Source of the DNA: an uncultured Alphaproteobacteria bacterium
GTDB taxonomy: Bacteria > Pseudomonadota > Alphaproteobacteria > Rhodobacterales > Rhodobacteraceae
Direction of reading: 5' to 3'
NCBI GenBank assembly: GCA_902540655.1
Contig: CACBNQ010000017.1
Location: forward strand, 1-33,231
Length of the DNA: 33,231 bases
Shown: piece by piece, positions 17,757 through 26,362 of the stretch
How the letters are laid out: every line of letters starts with the position of its first letter
Position numbering within the stretch: position 1 is the stretch's first letter
Translations under genes and position numbers: made by a program
The notes under the pieces: model-generated
The model's database searches: none
Seen by the model: only the letters and a program-made list of their open reading frames with translations
What the model was told of the DNA's origin: nothing

Positions 17757-17784
17757 TGGACACAATAAAATTAAATCTTATATA
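17757..17784 (+). promoter_or_regulatory. Candidate promoter for the Tim44-domain gene
   Basis: TGGACA (17757-17762), 16-base spacer, TATATA (17779-17784) in the 140-base divergent secB-Tim44 gap. The gap shows no ORF or RNA gene. Confidence 0.35.
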
Positions 17785-17844
17785 TGTATTTTAGAAATTT
17801 AGTTCCTTTTTGAAGGGATAGAAATAAGAATTGGACCATAGAGA

Positions 17845-18498
17845 ATGTTACAAATATTTATACTAGCAGCTGTAGCTATATTTCTTTTTTGGCGATTGAA
17901 AGCAGTGCTTGGTTCCAGAGATGGTTTTGAAAAGACCATCAAGGAGATTAAAAAATCAAGCGATGTAGTAAGTAACCCGAGGGTTATAGATGAAACAAAA
18001 AATGGTAGTCCTGACGATGACATTTTTGATTACGTTGAGGAAAACAGTAAAAATGCTCAGGTATTCAAAAAGATGAAGGAGTTTGACAGCGACTTTAGTG
18101 TGAACAAATTTGTTTCAGGCGCAAAAATGGCATATGAGATGATTCTGATGGCCTTCGAAAGAGGCGATACTGAAAAACTAAAAAATCTTTTGGAAAAGAA
18201 GGTATTAACAAGTTTCAAGTCCGTTATAGATAAAAGAAAAAAAGATGGGTTTATTGTTGATGCAAAATTTATAGGAATGAGAGACATAAGAATAATCAAT
18301 GCGTCATTCAGTCAAAAAACAAAAATTGCTGACGTAACTTTATCGTTTAAATCCGAAATAACTACTGTTGTAAAGGACAGTAAAGGAGCTATCATTGAAG
18401 GACATCCAGATGAGATAAAGAAACAAAAAGACACCTGGGTTTTCACCAAAAATCTATCTGATAAAAGCCCTGTATGGTTTTTAAAGTCCACTCTATGA
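17845..18498 (+). CDS. Tim44-like domain membrane-anchored protein
   Basis: Bacterial relative of the matrix-side Tim44 subunit of the mitochondrial import motor. The alphaproteobacterial version is an inner-membrane-anchored protein of uncertain role, thought to act in envelope protein assembly. 217 residues. Residues 2-17 (LQIFILAAVAIFLFWR) form a single N-terminal membrane anchor, followed by a charged linker. The Tim44 domain begins around residue 85 (FVSGAKMAYEMILMAFERGD, then LLEKKVLTSFKSVID) and ends with the conserved DTWVFTKNLSDKSPVWFLKST. The stop overlaps the smr ATG as ATGA. The mltA gene usually between tim44 and smr is missing. Confidence 0.88.
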   Translation: MLQIFILAAVAIFLFWRLKAVLGSRDGFEKTIKEIKKSSDVVSNPRVIDETKNGSPDDDIFDYVEENSKNAQVFKKMKEFDSDFSVNKFVSGAKMAYEMILMAFERGDTEKLKNLLEKKVLTSFKSVIDKRKKDGFIVDAKFIGMRDIRIINASFSQKTKIADVTLSFKSEITTVVKDSKGAIIEGHPDEIKKQKDTWVFTKNLSDKSPVWFLKSTL

Positions 18499-19078
18499 AA
18501 AAAGAAAAACTCATGCAAAAAACTAAAGATCAGATTTTATGGGAAGATTTTGTTGTTAAGAACAATATAAAAAAAAAATTTCAAACAACGAAAGAACTAA
18601 TTCAAGTAACATAAGTTACAAAGATAGTTTGTTAACAAACGATTCTGTTTCTCATTCAAATAAAAGGTTAGGTAGATTCGTAAACGTGAAGAATCTTTCT
18701 AAAATGAGTTCTCCTAAAATCGATATAAATATAGAAAAAAATAAGCTAAAACGAATAAAAAGTGGAAGAATTAATATTGAAGGAACTATAGATCTTCATG
18801 GGTTCTCTCTAAAAGAGGCAAAAATGCGTTTACAACTATTTATTGGTGAAAGTTTCCAACGCAATAAGCGGCTTTTGTTGATCATCACTGGAAAGGGTAG
18901 AAACTCAAAGCCTAACATCCATGGAAAAAAACAAACAATTAAAACTGAAATTTATAAATGGCTCTCAGAAGACTTTTATCGCGATAAAGTGCAGTATATA
19001 TCGAAGGCTTTAGATAAGCATGGAGGTGAAGGTGCTTATTACTTTTTTCTCGTAAAATCAAAGAACATATTTTCTTAA
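18495..19078 (+). CDS. Smr-domain endonuclease-like protein, frameshifted at A10
   Basis: Smr/MutS2-type domain protein; such proteins are small putative nucleases. The Smr domain is in one frame (from about 18560 to 19078): [24 protein letters not shown] (the TGxG motif) and [14 protein letters not shown]. In that frame only a TTG (18629) is available and the family N-terminus would be missing. The N-terminus ([21 protein letters not shown], given in part as DQILWEDF) is instead in another frame, starting at ATG 18495 coupled to the Tim44 stop and ending at TAA 18614. A -1 shift, or one extra A, in the run of ten A at 18569-18578 joins them into a normal 194-residue protein. It overlaps convergent hslU by 21 bases. 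Confidence 0.85.
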
Positions 19079-20368
19079 GTCAGCAGTTTTGGATAGACTA
19101 CCAACGTGCTTTTCAACAAGTTTTGAATCAATCACCACCTTTTTCCCTTTTAAGTCAGGTGCATTGAAGCTAACGTTTTCAAGCACTTTCTCTAAGATCG
19201 TATGCAGCCTTCTAGCCCCAATATTTTCGATATTAAAATTTACTTCTTCCGCCAACGAACATATCTTTTCAATGCCATCGTCGCCAAAAATAAGCTCAAC
19301 ACCTTCGGTCTTGATCAATTCAATATACTGTTTGGTAAGACTGTTATCAGTATCAGTTAAAATTCTTTTAAAATGCTCTTTTTTTAATGGGCTTAATTGT
19401 ACTCTTATAGGAAGACGCCCTTGTAATTCTGGGAGAAGATCAGATGGTTTCGAAAGATGGAAAGCTCCCGAGCAAATAAAAAGAATTTGATCTGTTTTAA
19501 TGGGCCCGTATTTGGTGGATACGATCGTACCTTCAATTAGCGGGAGTAAATCGCGCTGAACCCCTTCTCGACTGACTTCCGCAGACTTCGACGTTGAGTT
19601 AGTACATACTTTATCTATCTCATCTATGAAGACGATGCCACTTTGTTCTACTCTAGTCTTGGCGTCTTTCTGTATAACTTCGTCATCCAAAAGCTTTTCC
19701 ATTTCCTGGTCAATGAGTATTTGGTGACTTTCTCTGACCTTTAATTTTTTCTTTTTTTTGTGTGAACTGAAATTTTTTCCAAAAATATCGCTTAGGTTCA
19801 TTACGCCCATGGAACCACTTTGAGACCCAGGCAAGTCTATCATAGGAAGGGAATTACTCTTTTCAAAGACCTCTATTTCAACTTCCTTTTCATCTAAAAG
19901 GCCGTCTCTCAATTTTTTTCTAAATGACTCTATGGTTGTCTCTCTTGCCTCTTCCCCAGCGATGTATTTCAACACAACATTCTCGGCTTCGCCTTTTGCT
20001 TTTTCATAGAGAGACTTACTCATTTCCTGCTTAACTAAAATGATAGCATTTTCTAAGAGATCTCGAATTATTTGATCAACATCTCTACCAACGTATCCTA
20101 CCTCTGTAAATTTTGTAGCTTCGACTTTTAAAAAAGGTGCTTTTGCTAATTTAGACAAACGCCGAGATATTTCAGTCTTGCCAACACCTGTGGGGCCGAT
20201 CATAAGTAAGTTTTTAGGGTATATTTCATCTTTTATATCATCAGTTAACTGTTGGTGCCTCCACCGATTTCTGAGTGCAATCGCAACAGATTTTTTCGCT
20301 TCTTCCTGACCTATTATAAATCGATCTAATTCTTTTACTATTTGTTTAGGGGTCAGATTGTTCAACAT
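19058..20368 (-). CDS. hslU: ATP-dependent protease ATPase subunit HslU
   Basis: AAA+ unfoldase that feeds substrates to the HslV peptidase. 436 residues. [17 protein letters not shown] at the start, Walker A GPTGVGKT (58-65), the pore motif region [16 protein letters not shown] with GYVG, a charged I-domain (about 110-230), Walker [11 protein letters not shown], sensor/arginine finger region [12 protein letters not shown], and terminal LRKYVL that docks into HslV. ATG 20368 lies 1 base after the hslV stop, so the two are coupled. Its 3' end overlaps smr on the other strand. Confidence 0.97.
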   Translation of the reverse strand: MLNNLTPKQIVKELDRFIIGQEEAKKSVAIALRNRWRHQQLTDDIKDEIYPKNLLMIGPTGVGKTEISRRLSKLAKAPFLKVEATKFTEVGYVGRDVDQIIRDLLENAIILVKQEMSKSLYEKAKGEAENVVLKYIAGEEARETTIESFRKKLRDGLLDEKEVEIEVFEKSNSLPMIDLPGSQSGSMGVMNLSDIFGKNFSSHKKKKKLKVRESHQILIDQEMEKLLDDEVIQKDAKTRVEQSGIVFIDEIDKVCTNSTSKSAEVSREGVQRDLLPLIEGTIVSTKYGPIKTDQILFICSGAFHLSKPSDLLPELQGRLPIRVQLSPLKKEHFKRILTDTDNSLTKQYIELIKTEGVELIFGDDGIEKICSLAEEVNFNIENIGARRLHTILEKVLENVSFNAPDLKGKKVVIDSKLVEKHVGSLSKTADLRKYVL

Positions 20369-20369
20369 A

Positions 20370-20915
20370 TTATTTCGAATTCAAAGTTAAATGTATTATC
20401 TCATCATTAGTGTAAACGCATATTTCTGAAGCAATGTTAATAGCCTTTATAGCAATTTCTTCTGAACTCCCTTTCCCCTCATAAAGCGCTCTTGCAGCAG
20501 CCAGGGCGAAGTTTCCACCAGAACCTACAGATGCTATATTGTTTTCTGGCTCTAAGACATCACCCGCACCCGTTATTATTAATAGATCTACCCCATCAGA
20601 AACTATCATCATGGCTTCTAAATTCCTTAAATACTTGTCAGTTCTCCAATCCTTGGCAAGCTCTACAGATGATTTCGATAATTGACCTGGGTATTTTTCA
20701 AGCTTCTCTTCTAATCTTTCTATAAGTGTAAAGGCATCCGCAGTTGAACCCGCAAAACCAGCTATGATTTCATAGCCTTCATTTTTGATAGATCTAATTT
20801 TCTGTGCTGTGCCTTTTATTATTGTGTTACCTAAACTTACTTGCCCGTCGCCTGCAATTGTTACACTTCCATTTTTTCTAACACCAACTATAGTTGTTCC
20901 ATGCATATTATTCAT
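20370..20915 (-). CDS. hslV: ATP-dependent protease peptidase subunit HslV
   Basis: Threonine peptidase of the proteasome-like HslUV complex. 181 residues. [16 protein letters not shown] carries the short propeptide before the catalytic N-terminal threonine (HG|TTIV). Also seen are [25 protein letters not shown], and [22 protein letters not shown] 20915 or ATG 20906 may be the start; the propeptide is cleaved in either case. The infB stop is only 7 bases upstream, so hslVU may be read from the rimP-nusA-infB transcript. Confidence 0.96.
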   Translation of the reverse strand: MNNMHGTTIVGVRKNGSVTIAGDGQVSLGNTIIKGTAQKIRSIKNEGYEIIAGFAGSTADAFTLIERLEEKLEKYPGQLSKSSVELAKDWRTDKYLRNLEAMMIVSDGVDLLIITGAGDVLEPENNIASVGSGGNFALAAARALYEGKGSSEEIAIKAINIASEICVYTNDEIIHLTLNSK

Positions 20916-20922
20916 ATTTAGG

Positions 20923-23322
20923 TCAGTTTAAAGTTCTTGCCACTTCCTGGGTCGTAAAAATTTCTATAACATCATCCTTTCTTATATCTTCATATGCTTC
21001 AAATGCCATTCCACACTCCTGGCCAGACTGTACCTCTTTAACCTCATCTTTAAATCTTTTTAGCGTTTTTAGTTTTCCTGTATGTATAACCACATCTTCC
21101 CTCAACAGACGAACACCAACATCTCTTTTAGCGTGCCCTTCTGTAACCAAGCAACCAGCTATCTTCCCAACCCCAGTTATTTTGAATACTTCTTGTATTT
21201 TTGCATAACCTATAAATGTTTCTCTTATTTCTGGAGACAGGAGTCCCTCAGCCGCTTTAGTTATGTCGTCTACAAGATCATATATTATAGAGTAATATCT
21301 TATATCAATCTTTTTCTGACTGGCGCTCTCTCTTGCAGCTGTGTTTGCCCTAACGTTAAACCCTATAATTATAGAATTTGATGACAATGCCAGAGTAATG
21401 TCACTTTCAGTTATAGCTCCTACGCCTGAATGAACAACTCTAACCTCGACTTCTTCACTTTTTATTTTTTCCATCGCTTGGACAATAGCCTCACCGGATC
21501 CCCTGACATCACTTTTAACTATGATTGGAAGAAAAGATAATTTCTCGTCTTCCTTAGCTTTAGCCAACAATTGATCAAGTGAAGAACCCATGCCTACCGT
21601 ATTTTTTTTGTTTTTTATATTTTGTTCTCTGTAAAGAGAAATTTCTCTGGCCTTAGCCTCACTTGGCAAAACGTTTAGAATATCTCCGGCTTCTGGAGTA
21701 CCATTTAAGCCAAGAACTTCTACTGGTGTTGAAGGTAGAGCTAAATCAATTTTTTCTTTTTTATCGTCAAAAAGTGCTCTTACTTTACCCCATTGTTGGC
21801 CTACTACAAAGATATCACCTTTCTTTAAAGTACCTTTTTGAACCAAAACTGTAGCTACGGGACCTCTCCCCATATCGAGTTTTGCTTCAACTACTGTTCC
21901 TTCTGCTGGTCTTTTTTCGTTGGTTTTAAGCTCTAATAGTTCAGCTTGTAAGGTTATGTTTTCAAGCAACTTCTCCAAACCAGTACCATTTGTAGCTGAT
22001 ATTTCTGCCTCGAGAACATCTCCTGACATACTCTCAACAATAATCCCGTGCTGCAGAAGTTCTGTTCTTACTTTGTTTGGATCAGAGCCTTGTTTATCTA
22101 TCTTATTTATCGCTACAATCATTGGAACTTTTGCTTCCTTGGCATGATTGATTGCTTCAATTGTTTGTGGCTTCACACTGTCATCTGCTGCAACAACTAA
22201 TACTATAATATCAGTGATAGTTGCACCCCTAGATCTCATATTGCTAAATGCTTCATGTCCCGGAGTATCAAGGAACGTCAGCTTTTGATTGTTATTGACG
22301 GTAATTTGATATGCACCTATGTGCTGGGTTATACCACCAGCTTCACTAGAAACAATATTTGTTTTTCTGAGAGTATCTAGTAGTGTGGTCTTTCCATGAT
22401 CTACATGGCCCATTATTGTAACAACAGGAGGCCTTGGGGATTTAGTGTCTTCATTTTTATCATCAATGTTAATTATTACATCTTCTACATCAGCATCCGA
22501 AACTCTGATAGCGTGGTGACCAAACTCTTCAACTAATAAAGTAGCCGTATCTATATCAATAGCTTGGTTTTTTGTAACCATTATACCATTTGTCATTAGT
22601 TTTTTTACTAAATCAGCAGATCGTTCTGCCATTCTGTTGGCAAGTTCCTGTACCGTGAGAGGAGTGTCTGGAATTTGAACGTCTCGAATAATCTTTTCTC
22701 TTTCCAAAGAGGTCTCTTGCATTTGCCGTTTTTCTTTTTCTTGTCTTCTTCTTAGAGAAGCAATAGAACGTTGGCGACCCCCATCATCTCCTAAAGCCTG
22801 TGTTATGGTTATCTTGCCGGATCTTCTCTTGTTTTCGTTTAACTTAGTAGATTTAAAATTCGATTTTTCACTATTATCTCTTGTTTTGTTTTCATAAGAT
22901 GTCTTTTGATTGCTTTCGGTTTTTGTTCTCTTTTTTGATCCAGTTAAATCAGGTGTTTCTAAATTTATAGATTCAGGAATTTTATTTTGATCTTTTAACT
23001 CTGTAGGCTTCGATTCTTTATCTAGAGATTTTTTTTCTTGTTTGTTTTGCTCCAGTAACTTTTTTTCCTCCGCTCTAGAAGCTTCTATGGCTTTTTTTCG
23101 TCGTAATATCTCTTCATTTTCATTAGTCTCTATTTCAGCGACCACATTTTTATTGTTTTCTTCGATTAAAGGACCCTTTTTCGAAATCAGCAGCTTTTTC
23201 TTTTTTGTTTCTACTACAACGGATTTGGATCTACCATGCGAGAAGCTTTGTCGAACTGTATTAGTTCCACTTTTAAGCCCCAATACCTTTGGTTTGTTGT
23301 CTCTGTTTTCACTATCAGTCAT
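20923..23322 (-). CDS. infB: Translation initiation factor IF-2
   Basis: GTPase that places initiator tRNA on the 30S subunit and drives subunit joining. About 799 residues. The N-terminal ~200 are lysine/glutamate-rich and low complexity, ending in the conserved IF2 N-domain ([23 protein letters not shown]). G-domain motifs are GHVDHGKTT (~306), DTPGHEAF (~352) and NKIDK (~408), followed by domains II-IV ([34 protein letters not shown]). I use ATG 23322; GTG 23331 is an alternative. In most relatives rbfA, truB, rpsO and pnp follow; here hslVU follow instead. Confidence 0.96.
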   Translation of the reverse strand: MTDSENRDNKPKVLGLKSGTNTVRQSFSHGRSKSVVVETKKKKLLISKKGPLIEENNKNVVAEIETNENEEILRRKKAIEASRAEEKKLLEQNKQEKKSLDKESKPTELKDQNKIPESINLETPDLTGSKKRTKTESNQKTSYENKTRDNSEKSNFKSTKLNENKRRSGKITITQALGDDGGRQRSIASLRRRQEKEKRQMQETSLEREKIIRDVQIPDTPLTVQELANRMAERSADLVKKLMTNGIMVTKNQAIDIDTATLLVEEFGHHAIRVSDADVEDVIINIDDKNEDTKSPRPPVVTIMGHVDHGKTTLLDTLRKTNIVSSEAGGITQHIGAYQITVNNNQKLTFLDTPGHEAFSNMRSRGATITDIIVLVVAADDSVKPQTIEAINHAKEAKVPMIVAINKIDKQGSDPNKVRTELLQHGIIVESMSGDVLEAEISATNGTGLEKLLENITLQAELLELKTNEKRPAEGTVVEAKLDMGRGPVATVLVQKGTLKKGDIFVVGQQWGKVRALFDDKKEKIDLALPSTPVEVLGLNGTPEAGDILNVLPSEAKAREISLYREQNIKNKKNTVGMGSSLDQLLAKAKEDEKLSFLPIIVKSDVRGSGEAIVQAMEKIKSEEVEVRVVHSGVGAITESDITLALSSNSIIIGFNVRANTAARESASQKKIDIRYYSIIYDLVDDITKAAEGLLSPEIRETFIGYAKIQEVFKITGVGKIAGCLVTEGHAKRDVGVRLLREDVVIHTGKLKTLKRFKDEVKEVQSGQECGMAFEAYEDIRKDDVIEIFTTQEVARTLN

Positions 23323-23337
23323 CGCAATCACTATTAA

Positions 23338-23907
23338 TTAATGGTTATCTATAACACCTTTTAGTTTATTTAAGTCCACTTGAATAGTTTTTTTAAAATT
23401 TTTGGAGAAAACACCAACATATTTAACATTAATTTTACCAGTACTTTTTTCTAAATCTTCTTGTTCAAGTAAGCTTTCAAAAATTGAAACATTTTCAGAG
23501 GCAAAAAAAGATTTGTTAGCCAAGCTCTTTGCACCCATAGCTACAATTATTAAACAGTGTCTATTTTGTATTAATTGCGTTTTTATCGCGTCTAAACCTA
23601 TGGTCAAAACACCAGATTTTTTTGTCATAGAAATAGTACTCAAAATTTTCTTTCTAAGATTCATTTCAATAAGATAGACCAGATCTGGTGAGAAAATTTT
23701 TGAGACACCGAAATAGGTTTTTAATTCGTCTTTTTGTAAAATATCAACTATAAGGGCTTTATTGGCTGGTAGCCAAACCGATTTTCCGGGGAGCTTATCG
23801 CACAAATCTGGAATCAATTTACTATCTGGGCTTAGACAAATCTTTATGAAATTATCTTTGTTAATACTGGAGCTATTCAAGAAGATCTTTTTATTCAAAA
23901 CTACCAA
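23338..23907 (-). CDS. YlxR (DUF448) domain plus L7Ae-like domain protein
   Basis: In alphaproteobacteria the gene between nusA and infB encodes a YlxR-like nucleic-acid-binding domain followed by an L7Ae/L30e-like RNA-binding domain; its role is unclear. 189 residues. The YlxR part is visible as FIKICLSPDSKLIPDLCDKLPGKSVWLPA, though the usual N-terminal Arg-Cys-Ile-Val motif is replaced (KKIFLNSS). The L7Ae-like part is GLDAIKTQLIQNRHCLIIVAMGAKS. The start is probably TTG 23907, 16 bases after nusA; the frame closes just upstream. It is distinctly more divergent than its neighbours. Confidence 0.82.
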   Translation of the reverse strand: MVVLNKKIFLNSSSINKDNFIKICLSPDSKLIPDLCDKLPGKSVWLPANKALIVDILQKDELKTYFGVSKIFSPDLVYLIEMNLRKKILSTISMTKKSGVLTIGLDAIKTQLIQNRHCLIIVAMGAKSLANKSFFASENVSIFESLLEQEDLEKSTGKINVKYVGVFSKNFKKTIQVDLNKLKGVIDNH

Positions 23908-23923
23908 TTTCTATTAATTTGTT

Positions 23924-25510
23924 TTATTTTACAAGAGACTTGATTATCTCTTCCGACTCTTCTTTTGTAACCCATCCCAGCATTTCCCTTGCCTTCATTA
24001 TAAGTTGTTGAGCCTCAGAAAGTGTAATATCAAAATGTTCGAGGAGACCCTCATCTCTTACCCTTTTCCCATCAATAGTTGTATAGCCACCAGCTAACTC
24101 CCAATCTGCACAGGTAGCGAACTCCTTTAGAGATTTTATCCCATCCTTAACTAATACTTCCAGCATTTGTGGATTTAACCCCTCGAAGTTTAACAAATCA
24201 TCCTCAATCCCATTTGACTTTGCAAAATCCAAAGATTTTTTATTAAGATTCTCGAGATAATCTTTCGCTCTCTCTTGTAATTCTGTCGCAGTTTCTTCGT
24301 CGAAACCATCTATCGAGCTGATCTCACTAGATTCAACATAAGCAACCTCTTCCATAGTAGAAAAACCTTCGGATACCAAAAGCTGAGCAACCATCTCATC
24401 AACATTTAGATGCTCCATAAAAAGATTTGATCTTTCGTTGAACTCTTCTTGCCGTCTTTGCGACTCATCTTCTTCAGTCAATATGTCAATGTCGTATTCA
24501 GTTAACTGACTTGCAAGCCTCACATTTTGTCCTCTGCGGCCAATTGCTAAAGATAGTTGATCATTTGGGACCACAACCTCTATTCTCTTTGCGTCCTCAT
24601 CAAGAACGACTTTACTGACTTCAGCCGGTTGAAGGGCGTTAACAAGAAAAGTAGGTGCATCATCATTCCAAGGAATGATGTCAATTTTTTCGCCCTGCAA
24701 TTCATTTACCACCGCTTGAACCCTGCTACCACGCATCCCGACGCACGCGCCGACAGGGTCTATTGAGCTATCATGAGATAAAACACCAATTTTTGCTCGG
24801 CTACCGGGATCACGACAAACTGTCTTAATGTCAATTATACCATCATAAATTTCAGGAACCTCCATCTTAAATAGTTCCACTAGAAACTCAGAATTAGTTC
24901 TAGATAAAAATATCTGTGGTCCTCTTGTGTCCTCTTTTACTTCTTTTATGTAAGCTCTAACTCTATCACCAACTCGTAGAACCTCTCTTCTAATTAACTG
25001 ATCCCTTTTCAATACTGCTTCAGCTCTTCCTAAGTCCACTATCACGTTACCGTATTCAACTCTCTTGACTTGACCGTTTATAATTTGCCCAACCTTGTCT
25101 TTATATTCTTCATACTGCCTTGCACGGTCAGCCTCTCGTACTTTTTGAACAATTATTTGTTTAGCTGCCTGCGCTGCTATTCTACCAAAATCCATTGGAG
25201 GCAACTGCTCTTCGATGAAATCATCCAGTGTCACTTGAGGGTTAATTTTTTTTGCATCAGTTTCGTTGATTTCAGTGAAATGGTTTTCGACTTGCTCAAC
25301 AACCTTTCGCCATCTTGACATTGATACCGTTCCTGATCTTGAGTCAATGTCAGCTCTTATGTCGTATTCCTGACCGTATTTGGATTTGGCCGCTTTAGCT
25401 AGGCTCTCTTCCATTGCATCGATCACTAGCTTTGGGTCAATTAATTTTTCTTTAGCTACTGCATCAGCTATTTGAATAAGCTCACTACCACTTCCTGATG
25501 AAATATTCAT
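23924..25510 (-). CDS. nusA: Transcription termination/antitermination protein NusA
   Basis: RNA polymerase-associated factor controlling pausing, termination and antitermination. 528 residues. N-terminal polymerase-binding domain (LIQIADAVAKEKLIDPKLVIDAMEESL), S1 domain (GQVKRVEYGNVIVDLG, ~145-195), KH1 (GACVGMRGSRVQAVV, ~255) and KH2 (AIGRRGQNVRLASQLT, ~323). Two C-terminal acidic-repeat helix-hairpin-helix units follow (VDEMVAQLLVSEGFSTMEEVA and the partner near 440-480), with a tail typical of alphaproteobacterial NusA. ATG 25510 overlaps the rimP stop as ATGA. Confidence 0.97.
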   Translation of the reverse strand: MNISSGSGSELIQIADAVAKEKLIDPKLVIDAMEESLAKAAKSKYGQEYDIRADIDSRSGTVSMSRWRKVVEQVENHFTEINETDAKKINPQVTLDDFIEEQLPPMDFGRIAAQAAKQIIVQKVREADRARQYEEYKDKVGQIINGQVKRVEYGNVIVDLGRAEAVLKRDQLIRREVLRVGDRVRAYIKEVKEDTRGPQIFLSRTNSEFLVELFKMEVPEIYDGIIDIKTVCRDPGSRAKIGVLSHDSSIDPVGACVGMRGSRVQAVVNELQGEKIDIIPWNDDAPTFLVNALQPAEVSKVVLDEDAKRIEVVVPNDQLSLAIGRRGQNVRLASQLTEYDIDILTEEDESQRRQEEFNERSNLFMEHLNVDEMVAQLLVSEGFSTMEEVAYVESSEISSIDGFDEETATELQERAKDYLENLNKKSLDFAKSNGIEDDLLNFEGLNPQMLEVLVKDGIKSLKEFATCADWELAGGYTTIDGKRVRDEGLLEHFDITLSEAQQLIMKAREMLGWVTKEESEEIIKSLVK

Positions 25511-26001
25511 TTAAACTCCATTTCTTTTATATTTTCTAAAGACATTCCTTCTAAATCTATTTTAATATCTAAAACACGAGATAAGTCTAAGCATGTCTCT
25601 CCGCTATTATTTGACAAGGTCAATGAATTTTGGCTATAGGCAATTAATTTTCCTCTTCCTGAGTAGGTCTCACTTTTTACCTTTACGTTGTGGTTTTTAT
25701 ATTTTGCGAAATCATCCAATGAGGAAAGGTATCTATCTATTCCAGCAGAAGACACCTCGAGCCTAAAAGGATCTCTTATTATGCTTTCAATATCCAAAAG
25801 AGAATTAATTTCCACTGAAATTTCTGCGCATTCATCTATCGTCACTTTACCATCTATCCTATCTAGAAAAACCAACAATTTTAACTCTTTACCTTTTCGA
25901 AACTGTATTTTAACTATCCTCAACCCCTTATCTAAAATATAGGGCTCTAAAACCGTATATATTTTTTTCTCAGTAGAGGTGTTCGCAATTAAATTTAACA
26001 A
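25507..26001 (-). CDS. rimP: Ribosome maturation factor RimP
   Basis: Needed for 30S subunit maturation. 164 residues. TVLEPYILDKGLRIVKIQF at the N-terminus, LLVFLDRIDGKVTIDECAEIS, the family signature FRLEVSSAGIDRYLSS, and the C-terminal SH3-like domain. I chose TTG 26001 because GGAG lies 7 bases upstream and the N-terminus then matches the family. A longer reading from TTG 26037 would translate through a terminator hairpin and give an unusual hydrophobic leader. Head of the rimP-nusA-ylxR-infB operon. Confidence 0.93.
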   Translation of the reverse strand: MLNLIANTSTEKKIYTVLEPYILDKGLRIVKIQFRKGKELKLLVFLDRIDGKVTIDECAEISVEINSLLDIESIIRDPFRLEVSSAGIDRYLSSLDDFAKYKNHNVKVKSETYSGRGKLIAYSQNSLTLSNNSGETCLDLSRVLDIKIDLEGMSLENIKEMEFK

Positions 26002-26008
26002 TAATGGG

Positions 26009-26012
26009 CTCC
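26009..26012 (-). promoter_or_regulatory. Ribosome-binding site deciding the rimP start
   Basis: GGAG seven bases before TTG 26001. It is placed directly after the T-run of the terminator hairpin, which argues against the longer reading frame from 26037. Confidence 0.6.
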
Positions 26013-26035
26013 AAAAAAAAAGGGCCTTAAAGCCC
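26013..26035 (-). terminator. Intrinsic terminator/attenuator in the rimP leader
   Basis: On the minus strand GGGCT-TTAA-GGCCC (26035-26022) forms a 5-bp stem (one G-U) with a TTAA loop and is followed by nine T (26021-26013), then at once by the rimP ribosome-binding site. It may end the DUF1674 transcript or attenuate the rimP operon. An alternative TGGGCT/AGCCCA pairing (26036-26031 with 26010-26005) excludes it and covers part of the GGAG. Confidence 0.65.
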
Positions 26036-26061
26036 AAAATCTAAAACCAAACAAAGTGTTT

Positions 26062-26090
26062 TTTATACAAGGTTTTTAGATTTAATACAA
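26062..26090 (-). promoter_or_regulatory. Candidate promoter for rimP-nusA-ylxR-infB(-hslVU)
   Basis: On the minus strand TTGTAT (26090-26085), a 17-base spacer and TATAAA (26067-26062). Predicted transcription start near 26055, giving a leader of about 55 bases that contains the hairpin-T9 element. It lies between the DUF1674 stop and rimP. Confidence 0.45.
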
Positions 26091-26105
26091 CAGTAAAGTG
26101 ATCTT

Positions 26106-26285
26106 TTAAAAGTCAGAAGCAATACCCTTGACTTCCCAGTCACCGTATCTTGTCGGTTCTAGTCCACCCCGCCCTTTTTTTTCAGCTGGCATTTTTTTAA
26201 TATTAGTATCTTTATCAGCATACCTTTTTTTAGCTTCGTCAAGAGCTCGCTTGGCTTGTTTTGATTTTTTCTCTGTATTAGTCAT
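26106..26285 (-). CDS. DUF1674 small protein (SdhAF4-like)
   Basis: A 59-codon gene, ATG 26285 to TAA 26106. The first half is lysine-rich and helical (KKSKQAKRALDEAKKRYAD); the second half holds the family signature GRGGLEPTRYGDWEVKGIASDF, quoted in part as GLEPTRYGDWEVKGIASDF. DUF1674 includes the mitochondrial SDH assembly factor 4, which helps flavinated SdhA mature; that bacterial members do the same is inference. In alphaproteobacteria the gene commonly sits beside the rsmB (fmu) gene, as here (divergent, 77 bases apart). Confidence 0.93.
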   Translation of the reverse strand: MTNTEKKSKQAKRALDEAKKRYADKDTNIKKMPAEKKGRGGLEPTRYGDWEVKGIASDF

Positions 26286-26362
26286 TATTGTTTTTTAAAA
26301 ATAAAAATATGAATTTAGATATAGTATAGAGTAACAAAAATCATATATAAAAATTCGCTGAA

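Noticed and set aside
19089-19490. 133-codon open frame on the plus strand
   Set aside because: Antisense to hslU; composition typical of a shadow frame.
26001-26037. Longer RimP starting at TTG 26037
   Set aside because: It would translate through the terminator hairpin and adds a non-family hydrophobic segment; GGAG fits TTG 26001.
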